Part shown: in pieces, positions 19,237 through 26,612 of the stretch | How positions within the stretch are numbered: the first letter of the stretch is position 1 | Layout: each line of letters begins with the position of its first letter | Origin: Dokdonella sp. | GTDB lineage: Bacteria > Pseudomonadota > Gammaproteobacteria > Xanthomonadales > Rhodanobacteraceae | Direction of reading: 5' to 3' | NCBI RefSeq assembly: GCF_019634845.1 | Contig: NZ_JAHCAQ010000010.1 | Span: 62,001-126,000, forward strand | Length of the DNA: 64,000 bases | Position numbers and translations under genes: made by a program | The notes under the pieces: model-generated | Told to the model about the DNA's origin: nothing | Seen by the model: the letters and a program-made list of their open reading frames with translations, nothing else | The model's database searches: none

Positions 19237-19553
19237 AGCTGCACGATGTTGCCGGTCACGACCGTGACCGCCCGGCGCGGCGTCGGCGTGCGAGTGGGTG
19301 AGTTCGATTGCGGGCTGGCCACGTTCATCTCGCAGCTTTCGCTGGTTTGTCCAGGACTGCGGATCGCCGACTGGCGGCCGTTCTTGCCATCCTCGTAACG
19401 GTGGATCTTCGACAGTTCCTTGACGACGCTGGCGCGCGTGCCCTCGTCGAGGTCGCGGATGCTCGATCCAATACTGCCGCCACCAGCCCACACGGCCTGG
19501 GTCGCCAGCATGCCGGCGGCGATGAGCATCGATTGCAAGGTGGTCGTTTTCAC
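19224..19553 (-). CDS. small exported protein upstream of the CsgG-like gene
   Basis: 109-residue protein. The start is GTG 19553, supported by CGGAGG seven bases upstream. The signal peptide is MKTTTLQSMLIAAGMLATQAVWA. The mature part begins Gly/Ser-rich, has a charged middle (RASVVKELSKIHRYEDGKNGR) and a C-terminal segment with two cysteines (ESCEMNVASP; VVTGNIVQLCNR). In holdfast (hfa) and curli (csg) loci a small exported protein also precedes the CsgG-type channel gene, and this position fits. I do not see enough sequence similarity to name it HfaA. Its stop overlaps the downstream gene, so translation is coupled. Confidence 0.8.
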   Translation of the reverse strand: MKTTTLQSMLIAAGMLATQAVWAGGGSIGSSIRDLDEGTRASVVKELSKIHRYEDGKNGRQSAIRSPGQTSESCEMNVASPQSNSPTRTPTPRRAVTVVTGNIVQLCNR

Positions 19554-19580
19554 CGTGGTACCTCCGTCAGGGCGATGGTG

Positions 19581-19606
19581 GATGGCGTGCCAGACGGCAC
19601 GCCATC
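19581..19606 (-). promoter_or_regulatory. perfect 11-bp stem-loop between the repeat-protein gene and the rest of the operon
   Basis: GATGGCGTGCC and GGCACGCCATC pair perfectly around a 4-base loop, 22 bases after the repeat-protein stop and before the next ribosome-binding site. There is no U-run, so it is more likely an attenuator or mRNA-stabilising hairpin than a full terminator. It would let the repeat protein be made in excess over the channel and sigma genes. Confidence 0.6.
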
Positions 19607-19628
19607 GGTCACTGGTGACACCCCGCGA

Positions 19629-20102
19629 TCACTCGGCGTTGCCGACCTTGATGTCCTGCGTCGCCTTGGAACCCATCACGGCCGCGTTGGTCACGATGAT
19701 GTTCTTGGTGGTCAGCGTGGCCTCGCCACCGTTGGCGGCATTGCCGAGCTTGAGGTTCTGCTTGGCCGTCGAGCCCATCACGGCCGCATTGGTCTGGATC
19801 AGGTTGTCGAACTTGACCGTCGACTTGCCGCCACCGCTGGCGTTGCCGATCTGTGTGCTCTGCTCGGCCTTGGAACCCATCACCGCGGCGTTGGTGACGA
19901 TGACGTTCTTGCCGTTGACCGACGACTGGCCACCGTCCTTCGCATTGCCGATGTCGATCGACTGCTTGGCGGTCGAGCCCATGACGGCGGCATTGGTGGT
20001 GATCACGTTGTCGATCTTGACGTCGGACTTGCTCTTCTGCGCGTAGGCAACCGGCGACAACGCGAAAGCAAGCACGATGGCGGCGACGAGCTGGTTCTTC
20101 AT
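19629..20102 (-). CDS. exported 34-residue-repeat protein (candidate fibre or surface subunit)
   Basis: 157-residue protein with signal peptide MKNQLVAAIVLAFALSPVAYA. The mature protein is almost only repeats: three full 34-residue units and one partial (residues about 36-157) with the core TNAAVMGS.A.Q...IGNA..GG. Lys, Ser, Thr and Asn alternate with hydrophobics, and each unit ends in Asn/Gly turns (GNAKDGG). This is the pattern of a beta-solenoid or of curlin-like amyloid subunits, which also repeat Q.G..N motifs, though with a shorter period. It is the first gene of the operon with the CsgG-like lipoprotein, has an AGGAG ribosome site and a predicted ECF promoter. It is probably the exported substrate; this is inference. 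Confidence 0.85.
   Translation of the reverse strand: MKNQLVAAIVLAFALSPVAYAQKSKSDVKIDNVITTNAAVMGSTAKQSIDIGNAKDGGQSSVNGKNVIVTNAAVMGSKAEQSTQIGNASGGGKSTVKFDNLIQTNAAVMGSTAKQNLKLGNAANGGEATLTTKNIIVTNAAVMGSKATQDIKVGNAE
19632..19997 (-). repeat. 102-bp tandem coding repeats
   Basis: Three full 102-bp units and a partial fourth encode the 34-residue protein repeats. The blocks coding for TNAAVMGS are nearly identical (for example atcacggccgc(g/a)ttggt on the plus strand), while the GG-turn parts diverge. Confidence 0.88.
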
Positions 20103-20403
20103 GGGAATCTCCTGGATGAGTTCGATCAGGGTTGTGGTCCCCCGGTGGTGCTGTCGCTGCCAGTCCGGTGGTGTCCGTTCAGCTCAGTCGCATCGCGGCG
20201 CACGCAGGTTCAAACGATTTTTCGGGCCGACCGGGCAGGCCCGTCCCGCCGGGCACGCCGGAGCAGGCCCGCGCCGCGCGCACGACCGCGCCCGATGCAG
20301 CCGGGGACTGGCCAACACGGGTCCTTGCACAAGGGCGGCGTCACCAGCGTCCGCGGCCAGGCGCCGCCGCATGGCGGTGCGCCACGGACGACGCCCGCGC
20401 GGG
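20103..20403. other. 301-bp intergenic region between the repeat-protein operon and pgpA
   Basis: It holds the ribosome-binding site and the predicted ECF promoter of the repeat-protein operon (20185-20212), with an inferred leader of about 76 bases. The part from 20213 to 20403, next to the pgpA stop, shows no gene, clear terminator or other motif that I can support. Confidence 0.6.
20185..20212 (-). promoter_or_regulatory. predicted ECF sigma promoter of the repeat-protein/CsgG-like/sigma operon
   Basis: On the minus strand, TGAACC at 20212-20207 and CGACTG at 20190-20185 are separated by 16 bases, the same pattern and spacing as at 16007-16034. No good sigma70 -10 element is seen in the same leader. 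The start site would be near 20178. Confidence 0.6.
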
Positions 20404-20904
20404 CTAGCCGGGCGCGCTCAGATACAGCGCCAGCGCGAGCATGAGCGCGGCGTAGGCGCCGGCGATCACGTCATCGAGCATCACGCCAAGGCCACCGTCG
20501 ACGCGGCGGTCGGCCCATGACACGGGCCAGGGTTTCCAGATGTCGAACAGGCGGAACAGCGCGAAGCCGGCCAGGAGCCACGGCCAGCCACGCGGCGCGA
20601 ATACGAGCGGCAGCAGGGCGAGCCACTGGCCGACGAACTCGTCGATGACCACGCAACCGGGGTCGCTGCGCTGCAGGCGCGCCATCGCGACGTTCGCTGC
20701 CCACACCCCGAGCGCGAAGCCGAGCGCGAGCAGCACGAGATACCACGGCCACGGCAGTTCGCGCAGCAGGGGCCACGGCAGCAGCGCGGCGAGTGAGCCG
20801 GCGGTGCCGGGCGCGAGCGGACTGAGGCCCGAGCCGAAGCCGCAGGCGATCCATCCGCCCGGGTGACCGAGCAGCGCACGCCGCTGCGCGCGGTCGAGGC
20901 TCAT
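20404..20904 (-). CDS. pgpA: phosphatidylglycerophosphatase A
   Basis: 166-residue inner-membrane phosphatase that converts phosphatidylglycerophosphate to phosphatidylglycerol. Family marks are the N-terminal GWIACGFGSGLSPLAPGTAGS, the acidic motif VIDEFVGQW, and DIWKPWPVSWADRRVDGGLGVMLDD in the second half, with three or four hydrophobic membrane segments between. Length is normal. The start overlaps the thiL stop by 4 bases (ATGA), so it is the last gene of the nusB-thiL-pgpA string, an order common in gammaproteobacteria. Confidence 0.97.
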   Translation of the reverse strand: MSLDRAQRRALLGHPGGWIACGFGSGLSPLAPGTAGSLAALLPWPLLRELPWPWYLVLLALGFALGVWAANVAMARLQRSDPGCVVIDEFVGQWLALLPLVFAPRGWPWLLAGFALFRLFDIWKPWPVSWADRRVDGGLGVMLDDVIAGAYAALMLALALYLSAPG

Positions 20905-21872
20905 GCGAAGTGCTCCCAGCCGGGCTGCGCCAGCGCGACCGGTCGATCGGCCGCATCGACGAGCTGCACGCCGCTGCCGGCCACCACGCTGCCGATCCGC
21001 GTGGCGCCACAGCCGAGTGCGGCCAGCTCACGCAATATGAAGTCCTCGTGCGCGGGCGGCGCGCTGAACGCGAGCTCGTAGTCGTCGCCGCCGGCGGCCT
21101 GCAAGGCGATGCGCAGCTCGCCGGCGCAGGCGGCGCGCAGCGCCGGTGACGCCGGCAGTTGCGCGGCGTGCAGGCGGATGCCGACCGCGCTGCGGCGCGC
21201 GACGTGGCCAAGGTCGGCGACGAGTCCGTCGGAGACGTCGATGCAGGCACTGGCGATGCCGCGCAGCGCGATGCCGGCGGCGACGCGCGGGGTGGGCCGG
21301 CGCATGCGTTGCAGCAGCGCCGCGCGACTGGACGGGTCCACGCCGTCGCGCCGCGCGCGCGCTTCATCGAGCCAGCGCAATCCGGCGGCCGCATCGCCGA
21401 GCGTGCCGGTGACGAACACCGCGTCGCCGACCTGTGCGCCGTCGCGACGCAGCGCGCACCCGGTCGGTACCAGGCCGTGCGCGGTGACGCCGATCGCGAG
21501 CGGACCGCCGGTGGTATCGCCACCGACCAGCGCCACGCCATGCAGTTGCATGAGCTCGGCAAAGCCGCTCGCGAAGCCGTCGACGAAGGCCGCATCGGCC
21601 TGCGGCAGCGTCAGCGCAAGCAGAACCCAGGCTGGCATGGCGCCCATCGCGGCCAGGTCCGACAGGTTGACCGCGAGCGCCTTCCAACCGATGTCGGCGG
21701 CATCGGCGCCGTGCGGAAAATGCACGCCGGCGACCAGGGTGTCGGTGGTGACGGCCAGCTCATGGGCGGCGGGCACGCGCAGCAGGGCCGCGTCGTCACC
21801 GATGCCGAGCACCACATCGGCACGCGCGCCGGTGCAGCGATCGCGGATGCGCTCGATCAGCGCGAATTCCAT
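20901..21872 (-). CDS. thiL: thiamine-monophosphate kinase
   Basis: 323-residue ATP-dependent kinase that makes thiamine diphosphate from thiamine monophosphate. It has the PurM/AIR-synthase-like fold with motifs VLGIGDDAALL near residue 25, TTDTLVAGVHF, WKALAVNLSDLAAMGA, ALVGGDTTGGP and CIDVSDGLVADLGH, and GGDDYEL near residue 265, all binding Mg-ATP or substrate. Length is standard. It starts 20 bases after nusB and overlaps pgpA by 4 bases. The cytoplasmic enzyme links the riboflavin block to lipid synthesis only by gene order. Confidence 0.97.
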   Translation of the reverse strand: MEFALIERIRDRCTGARADVVLGIGDDAALLRVPAAHELAVTTDTLVAGVHFPHGADAADIGWKALAVNLSDLAAMGAMPAWVLLALTLPQADAAFVDGFASGFAELMQLHGVALVGGDTTGGPLAIGVTAHGLVPTGCALRRDGAQVGDAVFVTGTLGDAAAGLRWLDEARARRDGVDPSSRAALLQRMRRPTPRVAAGIALRGIASACIDVSDGLVADLGHVARRSAVGIRLHAAQLPASPALRAACAGELRIALQAAGGDDYELAFSAPPAHEDFILRELAALGCGATRIGSVVAGSGVQLVDAADRPVALAQPGWEHFA

Positions 21873-21892
21873 CGCCCGCGTCCGCCGCGCCG

Positions 21893-22351
21893 TCAGCGCG
21901 AAACGCTGTATTCGGCCGCGCGCAGGCTGGCCGCGAGCCGATCGAGAACGCCGTTGACATAGGTGTGGCCATGTTCGGCGCCAAACCGCTTGGTGGCCTC
22001 GACCGCTTCGTTGATGACGACGCGATAGGGCACGTCGATGCGCTCGCGCAATTCATAGGCGGCGATGCGCAGCGCGGCGCGCTCGATCGGGTCGACCCGC
22101 GCAACCTCGCGATCGAGCAGCGGCAGCAGCAACGCATCGAGCTCGGCCTGGCTGCGCGCCACCCCGCGCACGAGCTCCTCGAAATACGGCAGGTCGGCGA
22201 TCTGCATGTCCTGCTCGCTGCGGAACTGCTCGACGATGCCCTCGATGCGGTTGCCCGACATCTGCCAGGCATAGACGGCCTGCAGCGCGCGTCGCCGCGC
22301 CCGCGACCGCGCGGCCGGATCGACGCCGGATGGATGCGATGGCTGGCTCAT
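21893..22351 (-). CDS. nusB: transcription antitermination factor NusB
   Basis: 152-residue RNA-binding protein that with NusE (S10) binds boxA in rRNA leaders. The start is ATG 22351, overlapping the ribH stop in ATGA; a longer reading frame upstream is out of character (Arg-rich) and overlaps ribH. The N-terminus [23 protein letters not shown] matches the boxA-binding Arg-rich helix, followed by [26 protein letters not shown] and [14 protein letters not shown], all family signatures. ribH-nusB coupling is typical of proteobacteria. Confidence 0.96.
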   Translation of the reverse strand: MSQPSHPSGVDPAARSRARRRALQAVYAWQMSGNRIEGIVEQFRSEQDMQIADLPYFEELVRGVARSQAELDALLLPLLDREVARVDPIERAALRIAAYELRERIDVPYRVVINEAVEATKRFGAEHGHTYVNGVLDRLAASLRAAEYSVSR

Positions 22352-22809
22352 GGTGTCCTCCACAGGTCGATCATCTCCAGTGCGGCCAGCGCGACTTCCT
22401 CGCCCTTGTTGCCGTGCGCGCCGCCGGCGCGTGCCTGCGCGTCGGCGTGACGCTCGACGGCAAGCACGCCGTTGAGCACGGGCAGGCGGTGGTCGAGCGC
22501 GACCCGCAGCAGGCCTTGCGCGCAATTGTCGGCGACATGTTCGTAGTGGCGGGTGTCACCACGCACCACGCAGCCCAGCGCGAGCAGCGCCGCGTAACCG
22601 CGCCCGGCCAGGTGCGCCGCCAGCTGCGGGATCTCCCAGGCGCCGGGCACGCGGACCACGTCGATGTCGGCCTCGGCCACGCCATGCGCCTGCAGGCAGC
22701 GCCGGGCGCCGTCGACCAGCGCATCGACGATGGCCGGGTTCCAGCGACTGGCGATGATCGCGATGCGTGCACCGGCATGCGGTCGCAGCTCGCCACTGAG
22801 CGTTGGCAT
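22348..22809 (-). CDS. ribH: 6,7-dimethyl-8-ribityllumazine synthase
   Basis: 153-residue lumazine synthase, which condenses the RibB product with ribityl-aminouracil. Motifs are the substrate-binding [23 protein letters not shown], and [15 protein letters not shown] with the catalytic His. The C-terminal part [18 protein letters not shown] packs the icosahedral shell. The segment [19 protein letters not shown] is slightly longer than in E. coli. It overlaps nusB by 4 bases and is separated from ribB by 131 bases containing hairpins. Confidence 0.96.
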   Translation of the reverse strand: MPTLSGELRPHAGARIAIIASRWNPAIVDALVDGARRCLQAHGVAEADIDVVRVPGAWEIPQLAAHLAGRGYAALLALGCVVRGDTRHYEHVADNCAQGLLRVALDHRLPVLNGVLAVERHADAQARAGGAHGNKGEEVALAALEMIDLWRTP

Positions 22810-22864
22810 GGGTCAGATCGTTCCAATCGGGCGGGCCTCGCGGCCCGGCGGGTTGCGGCCCGGC

Positions 22865-22884
22865 GCGCACGCTCGTGCGTGCGC
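22865..22884. other. 8-bp stem-loop in the ribB-ribH spacer
   Basis: GCGCACGC and GCGTGCGC pair perfectly around a 4-base loop, about 55 bases upstream of ribH. A second hairpin (GGGCC-tcgc-GGCCC) lies just downstream on the minus strand. There is no U-run. This could be a processing or attenuation site within the riboflavin operon. Confidence 0.4.
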
Positions 22885-22940
22885 CCGCGGGCACCTGCCG
22901 CCGCCGGCGCAGGCCAGCCCATTGTCGCGCGTTTTTGCGC

Positions 22941-24047
22941 TCATGCGGTGCCGTCGCGCGGCAGATCCTCGTAGCCGTCGACGTCGAGGCCGAAGCCGCC
23001 GAGCGCGGCGAAGCGGCGCGGCGTGCCGAGCACGCGCAGGCGCCGCACGCCGAGGTCGCGCAGAATCTGCGCACCCACGCCATGCAGGCGGCCATCGTAG
23101 GCACCATCGGCCCCATCGACCGCCACCGCCTGCAGGCGCTCGAGCACGCGCTCACCCTCGTCGGGCGCCGACAGCACCACCACCACACCCCGCTCGCTGG
23201 CGGCAATGCGACGCAGCGCCGCGGTGGCGGTGATCGTGCCGGCGCCCTCGCGCAGATGCAGCACGTCGCTGCCGGTGTCGCGCAGGTGCACGCGAGCGAG
23301 CACCGGTGCGGCGCCGTCGACGGCGCCGCGCACCAGCGCGAAATGCGCCAGCCCGGCGAGCTGGTCACGGTAGCCGACGAGACGGAACGGGCCGAATTCG
23401 GTATCGACCTCGCGTTCGAACACGCGCACCACGGTGCGCTCATTGCGCAGCCGGTGACGAATGAGATCGGCAATCGTGCCGATCTTGAGCCCATGCTGCG
23501 CGGCGAAGCGTTCGAGCTCGGGTCGCCGCGCCATCGAGCCATCCTCGTGCAGGATCTCGACCAGCACGCCGGCCGGCTCGAAACCGGCCAGCGCCGCCAG
23601 ATCGGCCGCCGCTTCGGTATGGCCCGCGCGCGTGAGCACGCCGCCGTTGCGTGCGGTGAGCGGAAAGATGTGGCCGGGCTGGGTCAGGTCGGCCGGCCGG
23701 GCATCGGCGCGCACGGCGGCCTGCACGGTGCGCGCGCGATCGAAGGCGGAAATGCCGGTGGTGACGCCTTCGGCGGCCTCGATCGACACCGTGAAATTGG
23801 TGTGGTGCGGCGAGGTGTTGTTGGCGACCATGGGACGCAGGCCGAGCTGGCTGCAGCGCGCCTGGCTCAGCGCCAGACAGATCAGGCCGCGCGCCTCGCG
23901 CGCCATGAAATTGATGTCCTCGGGCCGCACTTTCTGCGCCGCCATGATGAGGTCGCCTTCGTTCTCGCGATCCTCGTCGTCGACCACCACGACCATGCGG
24001 CCGGCGCGGATTTCGTCGATGAGTTCGGGAATGGTGGCAAAGGACAT
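22941..24047 (-). CDS. ribB: 3,4-dihydroxy-2-butanone-4-phosphate synthase with a degenerate GTP cyclohydrolase II-like domain
   Basis: 368-residue protein from ATG 24047; the frame extends upstream in Arg-rich non-coding style. Residues 1-205 are a complete RibB: VVVDDEDRENEGDLIMAA (metal-binding acidic loop), the catalytic TSPHHTNFTVSIEA and HIFPLTARNGGVLTRAGHTEA. Residues about 210-368 align by position with RibA but lack its zinc and catalytic motif. Where RibA has HSECLTGD and a later CDCG, this protein has HLRDTGSDVLHLREGAG and no Cys. It is therefore probably only a RibB enzyme, with the second half structural; RibA activity must come from elsewhere in the genome. This is common in proteobacterial RibBA-like proteins. 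Confidence 0.94.
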   Translation of the reverse strand: MSFATIPELIDEIRAGRMVVVVDDEDRENEGDLIMAAQKVRPEDINFMAREARGLICLALSQARCSQLGLRPMVANNTSPHHTNFTVSIEAAEGVTTGISAFDRARTVQAAVRADARPADLTQPGHIFPLTARNGGVLTRAGHTEAAADLAALAGFEPAGVLVEILHEDGSMARRPELERFAAQHGLKIGTIADLIRHRLRNERTVVRVFEREVDTEFGPFRLVGYRDQLAGLAHFALVRGAVDGAAPVLARVHLRDTGSDVLHLREGAGTITATAALRRIAASERGVVVVLSAPDEGERVLERLQAVAVDGADGAYDGRLHGVGAQILRDLGVRRLRVLGTPRRFAALGGFGLDVDGYEDLPRDGTA

Positions 24048-24109
24048 GGCGTGACCGGGAGAGCGTGGCGGAAATGTGCGGCGCGATATTTGCCCGCGCC
24101 GGGCGCGGT

Positions 24110-24718
24110 TCAAGTGGCGGCGTCGGTGCCTTGGGCAAGGCGCTCGGCGTAACGCGCCATGAGATCCACCTCGAGATTGACCGCGCTGCCGGGACGGGCG
24201 CCGCCGAGGCTCGTGGCGAGGAGCGTATGCGGGATCAAGCTGACGCCGAAGCAATCGCCGGCGAGCGTGTTGACCGTGAGGCTGGTGCCATCGACGCAGA
24301 TCGAACCCTTGACCGCGATGTAGCGCATCAGCGCGGCGGGCGCACGCAAGGTCCAGCGCTGCGCGCCGCCGGCCTCCGGCTCGATCGCCACCACCTCGCC
24401 GATGCCATCGACGTGGCCGCTCACGAGATGGCCGCCGAGCCGGTCACTGAGCCGCAGCGCCTTTTCGAGATTGACGCGCGCCGCGGGCGCCAGCGCACCG
24501 AGCGTGGTGCGCGCGAGCGTCTCGGCCGACACGTCGGCACACCACTGGCGGCCCTCGCGCGCGACCACGGTGAGGCAGACACCGGCCACCGCGATGCTGT
24601 CGCCGAGTGCGACGTCGGTGAGGTCGAGCGAGCCCGCGTCGATGACGAGGCGCGCACCGGCGCCCTGCGCCTGGCGCGCGACGATGTGGCCGACGGCCTG
24701 GATGATGCCGGTGAACAT
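24110..24718 (-). CDS. ribE: riboflavin synthase, alpha subunit
   Basis: 202-residue enzyme that dismutates two 6,7-dimethyl-8-ribityllumazine molecules to riboflavin. It begins MFTGIIQAVGHIV, the conserved start. Two homologous lumazine-binding barrels follow: first VALGDSIAVAGVCLTV...FSAET-like (here VSAETLARTT), second GHLVSGHVDGIGEV and YIAVKGSICVDGTSLTVN. Length is normal. It starts 3 bases after ribD and precedes ribB by 62 bases. No FMN-riboswitch-sized leader exists between them. Confidence 0.97.
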   Translation of the reverse strand: MFTGIIQAVGHIVARQAQGAGARLVIDAGSLDLTDVALGDSIAVAGVCLTVVAREGRQWCADVSAETLARTTLGALAPAARVNLEKALRLSDRLGGHLVSGHVDGIGEVVAIEPEAGGAQRWTLRAPAALMRYIAVKGSICVDGTSLTVNTLAGDCFGVSLIPHTLLATSLGGARPGSAVNLEVDLMARYAERLAQGTDAAT

Positions 24719-24721
24719 CGT

Positions 24722-25900
24722 CTACTCCGCGCCGCTCGCCGCGGGCCGCAGCAGCAGGCGCCAATCGCTGCCGATCGCGCGCTGCTCGACCAGGCGCAAC
24801 CGCCAGCGCGCCGCCATGTCCTGCAGCGGCGGCAGGTGCAGCAGCGGGCGCGCCGCATCGCCGAGCAGAACCGGCGCGATGTACAGCAGCAGCTCGTCGA
24901 CGAGGCCGGCGGCGAACAGCGCACCGCACAGGGTCGGTCCGGCCTCCACCTGCACCTCGTTGGCGCCGCGCCGCGCGAGCTCGGCCAGCACCGCAGCCAG
25001 ATCGAGGCGGCCGGCGTGACTGGGCATCGCGAGCAGTTCGGCGCTGCCATGGCGCGCACCGCCGAGCGTGGCCGGCGGCGCATGCAGCAGCAGCGTCGGC
25101 GCGCTCGCATCGAGCACGCGTGCCTGGGCGGGGATACGCAGCGCGGCATCGAGCACCACGCGCAGCGGCTGCACGAAAGGACTTGGCGCGGCGGCGGCGG
25201 CAATGCCTGCGCGACCGCCGGCCGCGTCCGCCGGTGCAACGTGCACGTCACCGGCCGCCGCACCGAGCCGCACGGTCAGGCGCGGATCGTCGGCCAGTAC
25301 GGTGGCGCTGCCGGTCAGGATCGCGCTGCTGCGCGCGCGCCAGTGCTGCACGTCGGCACGCGCGCCGTCGCCGCTGATCCATTGCGAGCGGCCGTTGGCG
25401 AGCGCGGTGCGGCCGTCCAGGCTCATCGCGAGCTTGATGCGCAGCCATGGCCGCGCGCGCTGCATGCGACTGCAGAAGCCGCGATTGAGCTCGCCGGCCG
25501 GCTCGGCCAGCAGGCCGACATCGACCGCGATGCCGGCCTCGCGCAGCCGCTGCAGGCCGCGTCCGGCGACTTTCGGATTGGGGTCGGTCATCGCCACCAC
25601 CACGCGCGCGACACCGGCGGCGATGAGCGCATCGACGCAGGGCGGCGTGCGGCCATGGTGGGCGCAGGGTTCGAGCGTGACGTATGCGGTGGCGCCGCGC
25701 GCACGCTCGCCGGCGGCATGCAATGCGAGCACTTCGGCGTGCGCCTCGCCGGCACGCACGTGCCAGCCTTCGCCGACGCAGGCATCGTCCCGCACGAGCA
25801 CGCAGCCGACGCGCGGATTGGGCTGCGTCGTGTACAGCCCGCGCGCGGCCAGCTGCAGCGCACGCGCCATCCAGGCGTGGTCGGCGGCGCTCGCGCTCAT
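24722..25900 (-). CDS. ribD: bifunctional pyrimidine deaminase/reductase RibD
   Basis: 392-residue bifunctional enzyme from ATG 25900. Residues 1-150 are the zinc deaminase: HAEVLAL supplies a zinc His and the catalytic Glu, and LEPCAHHGRTPPC the two zinc Cys. Residues about 155-392 are the NADPH-dependent reductase: RPWLRIKLAMSLDGRTA, WISGDGARADVQHWRA and EVQVEAGPTLCGALF. The inserted Ala-rich loop near residue 235 (GGRAGIAAAAAPSP) makes it slightly longer than the usual 360-380. It leads the ribD-ribE-ribB genes after nrdR. Confidence 0.96.
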   Translation of the reverse strand: MSASAADHAWMARALQLAARGLYTTQPNPRVGCVLVRDDACVGEGWHVRAGEAHAEVLALHAAGERARGATAYVTLEPCAHHGRTPPCVDALIAAGVARVVVAMTDPNPKVAGRGLQRLREAGIAVDVGLLAEPAGELNRGFCSRMQRARPWLRIKLAMSLDGRTALANGRSQWISGDGARADVQHWRARSSAILTGSATVLADDPRLTVRLGAAAGDVHVAPADAAGGRAGIAAAAAPSPFVQPLRVVLDAALRIPAQARVLDASAPTLLLHAPPATLGGARHGSAELLAMPSHAGRLDLAAVLAELARRGANEVQVEAGPTLCGALFAAGLVDELLLYIAPVLLGDAARPLLHLPPLQDMAARWRLRLVEQRAIGSDWRLLLRPAASGAE

Positions 25901-25938
25901 CGCGGTGCCGGGCACAGCCGATGGCGGGGCGGCGCAGC

Positions 25939-25960
25939 GGCGCCGGCGCACACCGGCGCC
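25939..25960 (-). terminator. 8-bp GC stem-loop between nrdR and ribD
   Basis: GGCGCCGG and CCGGCGCC pair perfectly around 6 bases in the 124-bp spacer. There is no U-run. It may attenuate read-through from glyA-nrdR into the riboflavin genes. Confidence 0.35.
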
Positions 25961-26024
25961 AACGCGGCATCGACCCTGCGCGTGGCGCACGGCGCATGTC
26001 GCTCGATGCGCGCGCCGCAGCAGC

Positions 26025-26516
26025 TCATTCGTGCAGCAACGGCAGTTGGATGTCGGTGCCGGGCAGGTCGCGTTCGAGACGCTCGATCTCCTCGCGGAAC
26101 GCCTGCACGTCCTCGAAACTGCGGTACACCGAGGCAAAGCGCACGTAGGCGACGTGATCGAGTTGCTTGAGCTCGTGCATGACGAGCTCGCCGACGCGCA
26201 GACTCGGCACTTCGCGCTCGCCGCTGCGGCGCAGCTCGGTGATGACCGCGCGCACGGCCGCGTCGACGGCCTCGCTCGCAATCGGCCGCTTCTGCAGCGC
26301 ACGGCGAAAACCGGTGCGCAGCTTGGCCTCGTCGAACGGCTCGCGGCGACCGTCGCTCTTGACCACATTGGGCAGCTTGACCTCGGCGGTCTCGAAGGTG
26401 TTGAAGCGCTCGCCGCACTGCTCGCACTCGCGCCGGCGCCGGATCATCGTGCCGTCGTCGCTGACGCGGCTGTCGATGACGCGAGTGTCGGGATGCTGGC
26501 AGTACAGGCAGTGCAT
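26025..26516 (-). CDS. nrdR: transcriptional repressor NrdR
   Basis: 163-residue repressor of ribonucleotide reductase genes that senses ATP/dATP. The N-terminal zinc ribbon is complete: MHCLYCQH and ECEQCGERF supply four Cys. The ATP-cone follows ([24 protein letters not shown]). Length is typical (150-170). It lies between glyA and ribD, the standard order in gammaproteobacteria. No NrdR-box pair is evident in this window, and its nrd targets are not here. Confidence 0.97.
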   Translation of the reverse strand: MHCLYCQHPDTRVIDSRVSDDGTMIRRRRECEQCGERFNTFETAEVKLPNVVKSDGRREPFDEAKLRTGFRRALQKRPIASEAVDAAVRAVITELRRSGEREVPSLRVGELVMHELKQLDHVAYVRFASVYRSFEDVQAFREEIERLERDLPGTDIQLPLLHE

Positions 26517-26612
26517 CGTCAGCAGGCGCCGAAGTCGGGCGACAGGAATGCAGGCCGCGCATGCGACGCGCTGACTGCGCCGGCCCGTCCGCCGCGACTC
26601 GCGTGCACGCGC

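Noticed and set aside
19237-19491. Longer start for the CsgG-like protein at 19491
   Set aside because: It would run through the small exported gene in another frame and bury the lipoprotein signal at residue 86.
19632-19997. CRISPR-like direct repeats
   Set aside because: The repeats are 102 bp, contiguous and in frame within a signal-peptide-bearing gene, with no unique spacers. The same applies to the 42-bp repeats in cusB.
24048-24109. FMN riboswitch before ribB
   Set aside because: Only 62 bases separate ribE and ribB, too short for the element. None of its conserved blocks is seen upstream of ribD either.
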